A DNA stretch of 64,000 bases from an uncultured Erythrobacter sp. GTDB lineage: Bacteria; Pseudomonadota; Alphaproteobacteria; Sphingomonadales; Sphingomonadaceae. The notes under the pieces were generated by a model, which searched no databases, had not been told where the DNA came from, and saw only the letters and a list, made by a program, of their open reading frames with translations. How positions within the stretch are numbered: position 1 is the stretch's first letter; each line of letters opens with the position of its first letter. Positions 1-9,068 of this stretch are shown one piece after another. The position numbers and the translations under genes were made by a program. The stretch is from contig CANMTU010000001.1 of the NCBI GenBank assembly GCA_947501005.1, positions 2,504,501 to 2,568,500 of the forward strand, given 5' to 3'.

Positions 1-50
1 TTTGGGAAAGGTTTGGAGGATGTTCATCGCACTTCTGCTGCGCCGGCATT

Positions 51-852
51 TCACCGATCGGCATTTGAGGCAATGGTCGAAGAGGCTGCCATGAGCAGGG
101 TTCTGAACCCTTCGTCCCTCATGCGCCGGGCTTCCGCGATGAGGCGCTGGGTCTGTCGCCGATGCGAGGACGTTTTCCAGTCGATCGCTCGACCACCGCT
201 TGTGCCGGGGTAGATCAGGTCCGAGGCGATCTGCCTTATTGTCGGCTGCGCGCCAGAAGGCTGATCGAGCCGATCGAGGATCGCAAGCAGCAGCTGCAAT
301 CGATAGGCCTGGTAGGCGGTAGGCTTCAGCGTTGCGCGCGCTAGTACGGCCCTCGAGTGCGGCGGATGCACAAGAAAGGCGCTCAGTGCAGCCAGACGCA
401 GCTCCAGCGGTCCGTCAGCCGCGACAAGATAGCCGGCAGGAGAGGGAACAACGCATTGCGCCACTAGTACGCGGTGGCGGGCGCGAGGACCGGCAATCAC
501 CAGATGACGTCCGCGCCCGGTTTGCGCTTCGGCAATTATCTTGCGTCTGCCCAAAGTCGCTTCGAGCAAAGCATCGCCGTCGTGCGCTTGCACGACGACG
601 ACACCGGGGTTGTCTTCATGGCGCCAGATAGCCGGCGAGTGAGTCGTGGGCAGGCAGGGGTCGAAAAGAAAATTCGAGGCCCCACGAACGGGCCATTCGC
701 CTTGCGGCGAATGATTGCATCTTCCCGGCAGTTTCCAGGTGAGCGTGGGCGAATTGTTCACGATAGACCTTATTGCGCCGCAGGAATTCCTGCGCGAACT
801 CGGAAAAATCGTAATCGGCACAGCGCTCCTGTGAGATCGCATTTCTGTCCAT
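51..852 (-). pseudogene. DUF6499 + DUF2285 regulator-like protein, frameshifted
   Basis: Two overlapping frames together make one recognisable protein. The upstream frame starts at the ATG at 852 behind a strong AGGAGGTG ribosome site and encodes the short N-terminal DUF6499-like domain (YDFSEFAQEFLRRNKVYREQF). It runs out of frame near 670, inside a T-rich stretch, and the DUF2285-like part (helix-rich, ending near 51) continues in another frame. Rejoined, the product is about 265 residues, close to the usual size. Such proteins sit on proteobacterial ICEs, often near conjugation genes, and are annotated as transcriptional-regulator-like; their function is not established. A single-base indel explains the break; whether it is a real mutation or a sequencing error cannot be told here. 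Confidence 0.65.
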
Positions 853-1259
853 GGAGCACCTCCTTTCCGGTTTGGCGTGCTAGCGAAGCGGACCGGAAGG
901 CGGCATTCCAAGGCCTGGGGTGCCGCATCCCCAGTAATGGGAAGGCGATCAAATATGGGCGGTCGGATTCTGTCCTCAGATTGGATTGTACAAGCTCTGG
1001 ATCAAGCGGCCCGTCCCCGCACACATTTGCCTCTTGCATGCAGATTCTCTCTTGGGCACACTGGTAGAGCGCGGACCGGAAAGCTGGCGCAGGCCGCGTG
1101 GACAATTCCGCCAGACATCATGCACGCCGGTCCGACAGCGGCCCGGCGGTCGCACCGGGCAAGGGGCGAGACTTCGTCCTGAACGGCGACACAGACCTGG
1201 AACCTGTATTCGGCTCGCGCTGACGAGCTTGCGGGTGTGCACGCCGCCCAGATCGATGC
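853..1259. other. intergenic region, no gene seen
   Basis: About 400 bases between the leftward DUF6499/DUF2285 gene and the rightward ECF sigma gene. It must hold the promoters of both. I see no convincing -35/-10 pair, no RNA gene and no clear repeat. The open frames crossing it lack recognisable protein features. Confidence 0.5.
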
Positions 1260-1844
1260 ATGACCGATATAGCGACCGCTTGCCGGCCCGTTTCTCTTAT
1301 TTCAACGCGAATCTCGAAAGCTCGAACACCACCGGATAAGCCGGCTTGCGCGCGCCGATCCGCATTCGAGGTGCTCTATCGGGAAGAGCGAAGGCCCCTG
1401 CTTGCCTATCTTACCAGTAAGGTTGGCAAAGAGCAGGCCAAAGACGTGGCACAGGAAGTGTTCCTTCGCGCTGCGGCCAGCCCCCAGCTGGCCGAGCTCG
1501 GCAATCCCGGAGGCTTTCTTCGCCGCATCGCGCGCAATTTACTCATTGACGCCGCGCGCAGGCGGAATTGCCGGATCCGGACGCAGCCACTGTTCGAAGA
1601 CAGCGATGCTTGCCGCGACCCTGAACAGGAAGAGCGGATCCACGCTCAGGAAACTGCCCATCTTCTTGAGAAGCTGCTGGCTGGTCTGCCCGAAAGGACA
1701 GCCCGGATTTTCGCGATGAACCGGTTCGAGCAGAAGTCCTATCGGCAGATTCATGCCGAGTTGGGAATCGCTTTGCAAACAGTCGATTATCACATGATGA
1801 AAGCGCTCGCCCTTCTACGCGCGGAGTTAAATGATCGATACTGA
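1260..1844 (+). CDS. ECF-type RNA polymerase sigma factor of the lasso locus
   Basis: A 194-residue sigma-70 factor of the extracytoplasmic-function class. The region-2 core is visible at residues 40-100 (LYREERRPLLAYL, then KDVAQEVFLRAA and a region 2.4-like stretch ending LLIDAARRR). Region 4 is near residues 135-185 (LPERTARIFAMNRFEQKSY, then a helix-turn-helix). It resembles the FecI branch that drives TonB-receptor genes. It lies 126 bases upstream of a TonB-dependent receptor and isopeptidase on the same strand. No FecR-type anti-sigma gene is next to it, which is unusual. The first 35 residues are poorly conserved in character, so the true start may be further in. A role in switching on the receptor, the isopeptidase or the lasso operon is inferred from position only. 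Confidence 0.85.
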   Translation: MTDIATACRPVSLISTRISKARTPPDKPACARRSAFEVLYREERRPLLAYLTSKVGKEQAKDVAQEVFLRAAASPQLAELGNPGGFLRRIARNLLIDAARRRNCRIRTQPLFEDSDACRDPEQEERIHAQETAHLLEKLLAGLPERTARIFAMNRFEQKSYRQIHAELGIALQTVDYHMMKALALLRAELNDRY

Positions 1845-1970
1845 TCGGTTCCAAATTCCCTCACGGTTCCGTACAAAATTAATTTCTTTTGAAACTAAGG
1901 TGGTCTCCATTCCGTGCGTCATCCCCTGCATCGGCAAACCTCAAGGTGCGCCGCGATCAGGGAGACGACA

Positions 1971-4325
1971 ATGAAATTTGGGATGACGGGCCTTTCGGGA
2001 TTTCTCGCGGGAACTGCTTTGGTGGGCTGCTCCGCGCCAGCGCTTGCTCAGGTCGCCGAGCCGGCAGGCGGAGACGCTGGTCAGGACGAACCGATAGCGG
2101 GCGAGGCAAGCGACGAGAACGAAGCCATCGTCGTCACTGGTACACGGATCCGGGGGGCCCGCGTGATCGGCGAAGTCACCTCAATCGATCGCGAAGCAAT
2201 CATCGAGACCGGTCAGGTCGATCTTGGTGAGGCCATCAGGTCATTGCCGCAGAACTTCTCCGGTGGACAAAATCCCGGTGTCGGTTCGGGCGGCGGCATT
2301 GCGAATGAGAATGTCAATTCGGCGTCGACGCCCAATTTGCGCGGACTCGGCCCGGACGCGACACTGACACTACTCAACGGGCACCGGCTACCATACAGCT
2401 CGTCATCGCAGGGGGTGGATATCTCAGCCATCCCGCTCGCGATTGTCGATCGGATCGAGGTGGTCCCCGATGGTGCTTCGGCGCTGTACGGGTCAGACGC
2501 CGTCGGAGGGGTCGTGAACGTGATTTTGCGCCGCGACTTCGAGGGTGTGACGACATCGGCTCAACTCGGAGTAAGCACCGACGGGGGCAATTTCCGCCAG
2601 CAGGCCGATATCGTCGCAGGGAAGAGATGGAACAGCGGCGGATTCGTCGTCGCCTACGACTTCGCGAACAACTCCGGGATCGAAGCCGGCCAGCGTTCCT
2701 ATACGGGCTCGCTTGAACCGGAAACCCTGCTTTATCCATCGTTACAGCGTCACGCGGTCACATTTTCCGCGCACCAGAACCTGACACCAGGTGTCGAAGC
2801 CAGTCTCGATGCTCTTTATTCCCACCGCGATTCAACCTCGCTCGACGCCACCCCAGACCAGCAAATCCTGCGCGAGCCCGAAGTGGAATCCTATGCCCTG
2901 TCTCCTTCACTCGAGTTCGACCTCGGCCCGCGCTGGAAAGCCAATCTTGCAGGTGTTTTCGGGCGCGACCGGACGCGCTTCAAGACCAGTTTCATTCCGG
3001 GCACCGGGCCGTCCCGCGTTTCCACCGGGCGCTACTTTCACGAAATAACGTCGATCGAGATGGGAGCGGAAGGCCCGATCTTCACGCTGCCAGGCGGAGA
3101 TACGCGTCTCGCAGTCGGCGTAGGGTTGCGCAACAATGACCTCGACTACTCACTGGAAAGCGCTGCCCTGAATGCGGAATTCGACGCAGCGCAACGGTCT
3201 CGTTTTGCCTATGCGGAACTCTATCTTCCTTTGGTGTCGCGCCTGAACGCGATCGACGGTATCGCGCAGCTCACGCTGTCTGCGGCGGTCCGTTACGAGG
3301 ACTATGAAGAGCTCGATCGACTCGCGACGCCGCGAATCGGGCTCAATTATTCGCCCGGCGCCGGCGTGCTTTTCAGGGCAAGCTGGGCGCGCTCATTCAA
3401 GGCGCCCACACTTTTTCAGCAGAACATCTTTTCACAAGCCATTCTCGTTCCCGCTGCAGCGTTTGGAGCGGGAACGGGCACCGATACCGTGTTTCTCAGC
3501 GGAGGCGGCAATCCCAACCTCCAGCCCGAGCGCGCCCGCAGCTGGACAGCGGGAGTGGAATTCGAGCCCATTGCCTTCCCCGAGCTGACGCTATCGGCGA
3601 CCTGGTACGACATCCGGTACGATGACCGCGTCGTCGCGCCCATTGCCGGATCGATCGCGGCCGCGATCAACAATCCAGGCTATGCCAGCCTGATCGATTT
3701 TTCGCCCGATCCGGCGGAACTGGCAAACCTCATCGCGGGCGCGCAGTTCGGCCTGGAGAACTTTACAGGCCGGCCCTTCGATCCGGCGGACGTGATTGTC
3801 CTGTTCGACAACCGCAATATTAACGTCGCGGCATGGCGCGTGGAAGGATTGGACGCCAGAATCGCATGGAACCGCGATTTCGGCGGTGACCGGTCGGTAG
3901 GATTGGATTTCAACGGCAGTTGGCTGCGCAGCAGACAGACGATCACACCCGAACTTGCCGAGGTCCAGCTTGCCGGCACTACTTTCAACCCGCCGCGCTA
4001 CCGCGCCCGTGGAACGGCAAGATATCAGGCCGGCGGTTTCATCGCCAATGCAGCGGTCAATTACACCGGAGCCTTGGTCGACAGGCGGCTGACAGAAGTG
4101 CAGCGTCTGCCGCCGAGTGCGACGGTCGATCTTGGCGTGCGCTATGCAATAATTCGCGGCGAAGATCGCGATCCGGGACTTGAGTTCTCACTGACCGTCC
4201 AGAACCTGTTCAACGACAAGCCGGAAATCATAGGACAGACAGGCCCGACCGCTACACCCTACGATTCAACGAACTATTCGCCAATCGGCCGTTTCATTGC
4301 CTTCGGCGTGCGGAGGCACTGGTGA
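1971..4325 (+). CDS. TonB-dependent outer-membrane receptor, lasso-peptide associated
   Basis: A 784-residue outer-membrane receptor. The ATG at 1971 is preferred over upstream codons because it follows GGGAGA and opens a clean signal peptide (MKFGMTGLSGFLAGTALVGC, cleavage near PALAQ). A TonB box-like EAIVVTGTRI follows at about residue 50. The plug domain comes next (ALYGSDAVGGVVNVILR), then the beta-barrel, which ends in the terminal aromatic residue ...GVRRHW. There is no N-terminal STN signalling domain. In sphingomonad and Caulobacterales lasso loci a receptor of this type is paired with the isopeptidase and is thought to import the peptide or related cargo using TonB energy. Its stop codon overlaps the start of the isopeptidase, so the two are translationally coupled. 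The actual ligand is not known from sequence. Confidence 0.92.
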   Translation: MKFGMTGLSGFLAGTALVGCSAPALAQVAEPAGGDAGQDEPIAGEASDENEAIVVTGTRIRGARVIGEVTSIDREAIIETGQVDLGEAIRSLPQNFSGGQNPGVGSGGGIANENVNSASTPNLRGLGPDATLTLLNGHRLPYSSSSQGVDISAIPLAIVDRIEVVPDGASALYGSDAVGGVVNVILRRDFEGVTTSAQLGVSTDGGNFRQQADIVAGKRWNSGGFVVAYDFANNSGIEAGQRSYTGSLEPETLLYPSLQRHAVTFSAHQNLTPGVEASLDALYSHRDSTSLDATPDQQILREPEVESYALSPSLEFDLGPRWKANLAGVFGRDRTRFKTSFIPGTGPSRVSTGRYFHEITSIEMGAEGPIFTLPGGDTRLAVGVGLRNNDLDYSLESAALNAEFDAAQRSRFAYAELYLPLVSRLNAIDGIAQLTLSAAVRYEDYEELDRLATPRIGLNYSPGAGVLFRASWARSFKAPTLFQQNIFSQAILVPAAAFGAGTGTDTVFLSGGGNPNLQPERARSWTAGVEFEPIAFPELTLSATWYDIRYDDRVVAPIAGSIAAAINNPGYASLIDFSPDPAELANLIAGAQFGLENFTGRPFDPADVIVLFDNRNINVAAWRVEGLDARIAWNRDFGGDRSVGLDFNGSWLRSRQTITPELAEVQLAGTTFNPPRYRARGTARYQAGGFIANAAVNYTGALVDRRLTEVQRLPPSATVDLGVRYAIIRGEDRDPGLEFSLTVQNLFNDKPEIIGQTGPTATPYDSTNYSPIGRFIAFGVRRHW

Positions 4326-6472
4326 TGTCGGTCCTCCTGGCATTGGCGCTCGGTCAAACCATCGTACCCACAGCCGACCTGCCCTCGGCGAGCGAAGATC
4401 CGTGTACCGCATTCCCGGTTCGAGTGAGCCAACCAGAAAGCAGGCCAAGCGTGTGGACCACCGACGAACTGGTCGCGATCACGGATATCGGCGCACCGGT
4501 TGGCACACCCAATCAGAGCGTGTTCGGTGTCTCCCCCGATGAAAGCCAGATCGCTTTCATTGTCCATCGCGCCAATCCTGCGGCGAACGCCTACTGCCTG
4601 AGATTGCTGGTCGCGCCGATGATGGGCGAAGGTCCTGCAATCGAGGTGGCGCGCGGTGGTGAATTCATTCGCGACGATTTTCCGCTCCGGGTCTTCACCG
4701 CTATTCTTGCCGGATGGCCAAAAACACATGCGCCGCAATGGTCGCCCGATGGCAAGAAAATTGCTTTTCTGCGCCGCGAAGCCGGGACAACCCAGGTCTG
4801 GCTGGCTGACCCATCGGGTCGGACTAAGGCGGTGCAATCGTCTCATCTGCCGGACGACGTCGATGCGTTCGCATGGAGCGAGGATGGCTCGGGCCTCGTA
4901 CTCAGCACCCGGCCCTCCATCCGGCTCGCGGCCGAAGCAATCGCCAGCGAAGGAAAGCGCGGGTTTCTCTTCGATGACCGATTTGCGCCGCAGGCAGCCA
5001 ACCGCCCGATTCCGACCGGAAGCGCAGCACCTCAGTATCGTTGGGTTTCGCTTCGGGATGGTTCATCGCGGCCCGCGACCGAGGAGGAGGCGGCGCTGCT
5101 CGTTCCTCCGCGCGGGACAGGAGTGCCCGAGAATGTGCTCGGCTTTCAGGCTGGACCGGACGGATATTCGGCCTGGCTTGAGCCAGAGTTTCCGGCGCGC
5201 ATCCTCAGTCCGAACCGGCTTGTTCTCAGCGCTCCTGACGGCCACCGCGAGGTCTGTGACAGCGCACGGTGCGATGGCCTTCGAAGCCTGTTCTGGTCGT
5301 CTTCGGAGCGTGCGCTCTTCATGGTCCAGCGCACAGGCTGGGCCGATAGCCAGACAGCGTTGTTGCGCTGGGATATTGGCGACAGCGCGCCGAAGGAAGT
5401 CTTGCTTTCGGACGACGTTTTCGTAGGCTGCGCGGCCAACGCCAATGAACTCATATGTGGACGCGAGGGTGCCACGCGGCCCCGACGTCTGGTCGCGATC
5501 GATATGCGTACGGGACGAGAGCGCGTCATTCACGATCCCAACCTCCATCTTGCGAACATCCGCTATGGTTCCGTGCAGCGGTTCCAATTGCGCTTGGCCA
5601 ATGGTGTCGAGAGTTTTGCCGATCTGGTCCTGCCGCCGGATCATCGCTCGGGCGAACAACATCCCCTCATCGTGGTCCAATACCGAAGCCGGGGTTTTCT
5701 GCGCGGCGGAACAGGAGACGAGGTCCCCATTCAGCCCCTTGCTGCGCGCGGGTTCGCCGTGCTGAGCTTCGACCGCCCCGATTTCCCCCCCGAGGCGTAT
5801 CTGGCAACCAGCGAAGCCGAACTTCGAACCCTGAGCGAGGATGCATGGGCGGACCGCAGGCAGGTGCAGTCGGCTCTGGAAATGGCAGTGCAGCATGCCA
5901 TCGGGACCGGAGCGGTCGATCCGGCTCGAATGGGAATTAGCGGGTTCAGCGACGGCGGTTCCACAGTGCAGTTCGCCTTGATCAATTCCGATCTCTTCAA
6001 GGCCGCGTCCATGGGATCGTGCTGCGAGGATCTCTATTCCTTCGCCCTGGCAGCAGGCCCGCAATTCACCGATTATCTCCGCGACATGGGTTATCGCTAC
6101 TTCGAGCCAGATGCAGAGACCTTCTGGCAGCCCATGTCGCTTATCCTCAATGTGGATCAGGTGGATGTTCCGCTGCTGATCCAGGCAGCGGACAGCGAGT
6201 ACGAAGGAGGCCTCGATGTGGTCGAAACCTTCTCACACAATGACAAGGCAATCGAGCTCTACGTCTTTCCCGGCGAATCCCACGTCAAATGGCAGCCTGC
6301 GCATCGCCGTGCGATGTACGAGCGCGTGACCGAATGGTTCGAGTTCTGGCTGATGAACAGAGCGTATTGCGATCCGTCTCGCGAACCGCAATACGCCCGG
6401 TGGAGGGCCATGGATGGCGCTCCGGCAGCACAACAGTTGCTGTGTTCTGCCGCCGTGTCAGCCGATCCATGA
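4325..6472 (+). CDS. lasso peptide isopeptidase, S9 prolyl-oligopeptidase family (AtxE-like)
   Basis: A 715-residue serine hydrolase. An N-terminal signal-like segment (MSVLLALALGQ) suggests export to the periplasm. It is followed by a beta-propeller-like region with repeated SPD/W motifs (VSPDESQIAF, WSPDGKKIAFLRR). The C-terminal alpha/beta-hydrolase domain carries the nucleophile in GISGFSDGG (Ser near residue 542) and a likely catalytic His in GESHVKWQPAHRR (near residue 653). Enzymes of this family at lasso loci cut the macrolactam bond and linearise the peptide. The ATG at 4325 overlaps the receptor stop (TGATG) and is 8 bases from GGAGG; a GTG three bases earlier is also possible. The gene converges with the lasso cyclase gene and overlaps its 3' end by 15 bases. 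Family assignment is strong; the substrate is inferred from the neighbouring precursor. Confidence 0.92.
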   Translation: MSVLLALALGQTIVPTADLPSASEDPCTAFPVRVSQPESRPSVWTTDELVAITDIGAPVGTPNQSVFGVSPDESQIAFIVHRANPAANAYCLRLLVAPMMGEGPAIEVARGGEFIRDDFPLRVFTAILAGWPKTHAPQWSPDGKKIAFLRREAGTTQVWLADPSGRTKAVQSSHLPDDVDAFAWSEDGSGLVLSTRPSIRLAAEAIASEGKRGFLFDDRFAPQAANRPIPTGSAAPQYRWVSLRDGSSRPATEEEAALLVPPRGTGVPENVLGFQAGPDGYSAWLEPEFPARILSPNRLVLSAPDGHREVCDSARCDGLRSLFWSSSERALFMVQRTGWADSQTALLRWDIGDSAPKEVLLSDDVFVGCAANANELICGREGATRPRRLVAIDMRTGRERVIHDPNLHLANIRYGSVQRFQLRLANGVESFADLVLPPDHRSGEQHPLIVVQYRSRGFLRGGTGDEVPIQPLAARGFAVLSFDRPDFPPEAYLATSEAELRTLSEDAWADRRQVQSALEMAVQHAIGTGAVDPARMGISGFSDGGSTVQFALINSDLFKAASMGSCCEDLYSFALAAGPQFTDYLRDMGYRYFEPDAETFWQPMSLILNVDQVDVPLLIQAADSEYEGGLDVVETFSHNDKAIELYVFPGESHVKWQPAHRRAMYERVTEWFEFWLMNRAYCDPSREPQYARWRAMDGAPAAQQLLCSAAVSADP

Positions 6473-8185
6473 GCGCGCCCAGTTCTCGGCTTCGAGGAGG
6501 TCGAGCACGCGTCCGAACATGCTGGAATCGTCAGTTTCGTCGGTTCGCAGAGCGGCCGTCAGTGCTTTCCGGTCGATCAGGCCATTCGCGGCAAGCAGCC
6601 CGTCAAGCAGCCGCTCACCAATCACAGTCCGGTTCCGCGCAAAAGCCTGTCGCACAAAGCTGTCGGGGCCGGCCTTCGAGGTTCTCGCCAACACCGAACG
6701 AGGGAGACAGTCGGCGAAGGCCGCGCGAGCCAGCGCGCGGTTCTTCCCGCCACTGGCCCAGATCCATGTCGGGACGCCGAGACAGAATTCGACAAGCGGC
6801 TGACTGGCCAGCGGCGAGAAACGAGGCAGACCAGCGGAAAGACCGTGAATGTGATTCTGAGCCCGCATGATCAGGGCAAGGTGGTCCCTCTTCCCCGAGA
6901 CCGCCTGCGGCGCATTGGTCAGCCAGGGCATAAGGGCCTCCGCAGAAACTTTTGCCGTCTGAGGGACCAGGAGGGTCGTATCGTCGCGCCAGGTTTCTTT
7001 CCTGCGTTTGCGAAAATACCTGCGAAAGGCGGCTGCGCCCATGCTTGGGATCGAGCAGCCAGTAATGCGGCACATGTCGACAAGGGTGCGGCATGCACCT
7101 GCGCCGAGACCTTCCGCGGCCAACCTGTCGACCACCGGTGCGGAGGAGTGCAGAAAGCAGAACAGATTGTCGCCGCCATTGCCGTCATAGATGGTCGAGG
7201 CCCCGAGTTCCGTCGTCGCATCGAGGAGCAAAATGTCGAGAACCTGCTGGAATGACCGGCGAGCCGGTCTTGGCAAACCCTCAGACGCTGATCGGTTTGG
7301 ATCATAGAGTGCAGGGTCATATACCCGTTCGGCGCACCGAACCTTGAACCAGTCCGCAACGCGGCGGGCGTAGATACGCTCGTCACCCGTAGGATCCAAA
7401 GTCGCAAGGGTCACGCAATCGAAGCGCTGCTCCGCATGGGCCAGAGCCGCGCAGATGAGAGACGAATCGACCCCTCCCGATGCAGCCACGCTGGCCTTGC
7501 CCAAGCTTTCGCTCCAGCATTGGATTACCACGGTGCTCAGACCCTTCAACTGGTCGGCATACTCTTCAAAATCCAGGATTTGCGCGCTCGGTAGAAAGTC
7601 GGCTGCGTGCCAGATCGCTTGAGGCGGTTCTTCGGGCATGCCGGGAAAATGCAGCACGCCAGGCGCGAGCTCTTCAATGCCTTCGAGGCAGGTTACGCGG
7701 CGGCGAAGTTCAGGCTTGAGCAGATGAGCGTGTAGCGCGAGGTATGACACCGGCGGACCTGGCGTACCGCTTCGCGCAAACAGGCGCGGGTCGCTCGCGT
7801 ACAGATCATGATCCGGCGTGGTGAGATGGTAGACCGGCAGCAGCCCGGACGGATCGACAAGCAAACCGATGTGCCCCTTGCTGTGGTCCTCGATTATCGC
7901 AAAGTATCCACCCCAAACCTTGGTGACGAGATATCTGGCTGTAGCGCCAGCAGTGGCGCAATCCGGCACCGGCTCGACGACTGAGGAGAGCCGGCGGAAT
8001 GTGCCTCGCGAAAATGCAACGCCGATCACGCAGCATCGCCCGTTCGCGAAATGCCAAGGCGTCTCGCTGTCACACCACAAGGCGGGAACAGGGGTACAAA
8101 CCTGTTCCGGGGTTTCCACAATCGAGGGCATGGCAAGGTTTGCCGCGCGGCGGGGAACGGCAAGGACAAACCGAAGCGGTTTCAT
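6458..8185 (-). CDS. lasso peptide cyclase, asparagine synthetase homologue (protein C)
   Basis: A 575-residue asparagine-synthetase-like enzyme. The ATP-pyrophosphatase signature SGGVDSS is at about residues 236-242. The N-terminal third resembles the glutaminase domain fold but does not begin with the Met-Cys needed for glutamine hydrolysis, as expected for lasso cyclases. In known systems protein C adenylates the Asp or Glu side chain of the core and closes the isopeptide ring with the new N-terminal amine. The start ATG at 8185 overlaps the stop of the B gene (ATGA), so B and C are coupled. The 3' end overlaps the convergent isopeptidase gene, leaving no space for a separate terminator. 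Together with the adjacent precursor and B genes the assignment is secure. Confidence 0.93.
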   Translation of the reverse strand: MKPLRFVLAVPRRAANLAMPSIVETPEQVCTPVPALWCDSETPWHFANGRCCVIGVAFSRGTFRRLSSVVEPVPDCATAGATARYLVTKVWGGYFAIIEDHSKGHIGLLVDPSGLLPVYHLTTPDHDLYASDPRLFARSGTPGPPVSYLALHAHLLKPELRRRVTCLEGIEELAPGVLHFPGMPEEPPQAIWHAADFLPSAQILDFEEYADQLKGLSTVVIQCWSESLGKASVAASGGVDSSLICAALAHAEQRFDCVTLATLDPTGDERIYARRVADWFKVRCAERVYDPALYDPNRSASEGLPRPARRSFQQVLDILLLDATTELGASTIYDGNGGDNLFCFLHSSAPVVDRLAAEGLGAGACRTLVDMCRITGCSIPSMGAAAFRRYFRKRRKETWRDDTTLLVPQTAKVSAEALMPWLTNAPQAVSGKRDHLALIMRAQNHIHGLSAGLPRFSPLASQPLVEFCLGVPTWIWASGGKNRALARAAFADCLPRSVLARTSKAGPDSFVRQAFARNRTVIGERLLDGLLAANGLIDRKALTAALRTDETDDSSMFGRVLDLLEAENWARSWIG

Positions 8186-8796
8186 ACCACCAGGATCGGC
8201 TGATAGCGCAGCACTTCCTCGATATTGTCGTTCAGGACGGTGTCCGCGTGCTGCGCCCAGCAATGGGCAGCGAAAGGCGGCGAATGGACGCCGAGAACAA
8301 CCCGGGCCCGATCACCGCATGCCGCGAGGCAAGCTGCGAGCGCGATCGAGTGGGCGAGGCAGCGGTCGGCCGCAGTGCGCAACAACCGTGCATCCTCGAA
8401 GGCGCCAATATATCGGAGACCTTTCTCGCTGATCTCGGTCCGTTTCTCCGACCTCCTTTCTACCACGCTACGCAATTGAGAAAGAACGACCGCCAGAGGG
8501 AACTTCGAGAGCCGCGCTTCGACGCGGCGCTGGGTCCAAAACGCCTTCGCAATCGCAGGAAGACTGAAATCGTGCCGGCCGATCGCCGGACTTGACCGGC
8601 TCGGGGCACTCCAGTCCGCAGGCCGTGCAAGGCAGTCAGGCTGGTGCCAAAGCTCTTTCGAATTCCGGCCGAGTTGTTCGACAGATTTTCGATTGTCCTT
8701 TTCGGACAGTCGAAAGTAACGGTCCTTCGCCACGTCGAGAAAGATGATGTGATCATCCAGCACGCGCCAGGCGAGGCCTTCACGGTTGAGGTCCAT
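8182..8796 (-). CDS. lasso peptide biosynthesis B protein (leader-binding + leader peptidase)
   Basis: A 204-residue protein joining both halves of the lasso B function. Residues 1-40 (LAWRVLDDHIIFLDVAKDRY) look like the PqqD-like recognition element that binds the leader. The C-terminal half is the transglutaminase-like cysteine peptidase (B2), with Cys146 in TAADRCLAHS, His178 in PPFAAHCWAQ and Asp190 in VLND as the probable triad. It removes the leader so that protein C can cyclise the core. The ATG at 8796 lies 63 bases after the precursor stop. The frame upstream of it is open back to that stop but has no ATG, GTG or TTG codon. It overlaps the cyclase start by four bases. An unsplit B protein is normal for proteobacterial loci. 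Confidence 0.92.
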   Translation of the reverse strand: MDLNREGLAWRVLDDHIIFLDVAKDRYFRLSEKDNRKSVEQLGRNSKELWHQPDCLARPADWSAPSRSSPAIGRHDFSLPAIAKAFWTQRRVEARLSKFPLAVVLSQLRSVVERRSEKRTEISEKGLRYIGAFEDARLLRTAADRCLAHSIALAACLAACGDRARVVLGVHSPPFAAHCWAQHADTVLNDNIEEVLRYQPILVV

Positions 8797-8859
8797 CGGT
8801 TGAAAGCCCGGATCGGCGGGCTGGGCGGTAAAGATTGGCCGCCACAGCCCGCCGGGGGA

Positions 8860-8997
8860 TCAGTCGTCGAGCAGACCCGGGCTGTTGGCCAACTGTCCGC
8901 CGCTGGCATCGATATAGAAGCCGACGGCGCCCTTGGTTTCGACCGAGGCCTTGCCGAGGTCGATGACTTCATCGTGGTTTTCTTCGAACTCTTTCAT
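8860..8997 (-). CDS. lasso peptide precursor (45 residues)
   Basis: A small gene read directly from the sequence: ATG at 8997 behind AAGAGGAATGAAAG, TGA at 8862-8860. The leader is about 22 residues and ends LGKASVETK. It has the conserved Thr two residues before the cut and matches the LGKAS-ET-(R/K) leader end of astexin-type precursors. The predicted core starts with Gly1: GAVGFYID would form the ring, with Asp8 as acceptor for an eight-residue macrolactam. It is followed by a 15-residue tail, ASGGQLANSPGLLDD. The LLDD-type C-terminus resembles that of sphingomonad lasso peptides. The tail contains no aromatic residue. Next downstream are genes B and C, and no ABC exporter is present. The ring and cleavage site are predictions from family rules; the gene itself is well supported by context. 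Confidence 0.9.
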   Translation of the reverse strand: MKEFEENHDEVIDLGKASVETKGAVGFYIDASGGQLANSPGLLDD

Positions 8998-9068
8998 CTT
9001 TCATTCCTCTTGCTGGTTTCGCGACTCAATCAGTCGCAAATGCAAGAGTGGCGAGGCGCCAGGGACAC

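Noticed and set aside
5063..6064. 333-residue minus-strand frame inside the isopeptidase gene
   Set aside because: Shadow of the S9 hydrolase; no recognisable features.
8797..8862. A precursor-B protein fusion by read-through
   Set aside because: The precursor and B genes share a frame but are separated by a TGA and 63 bases; the precursor end LLDD fits a natural C-terminus.
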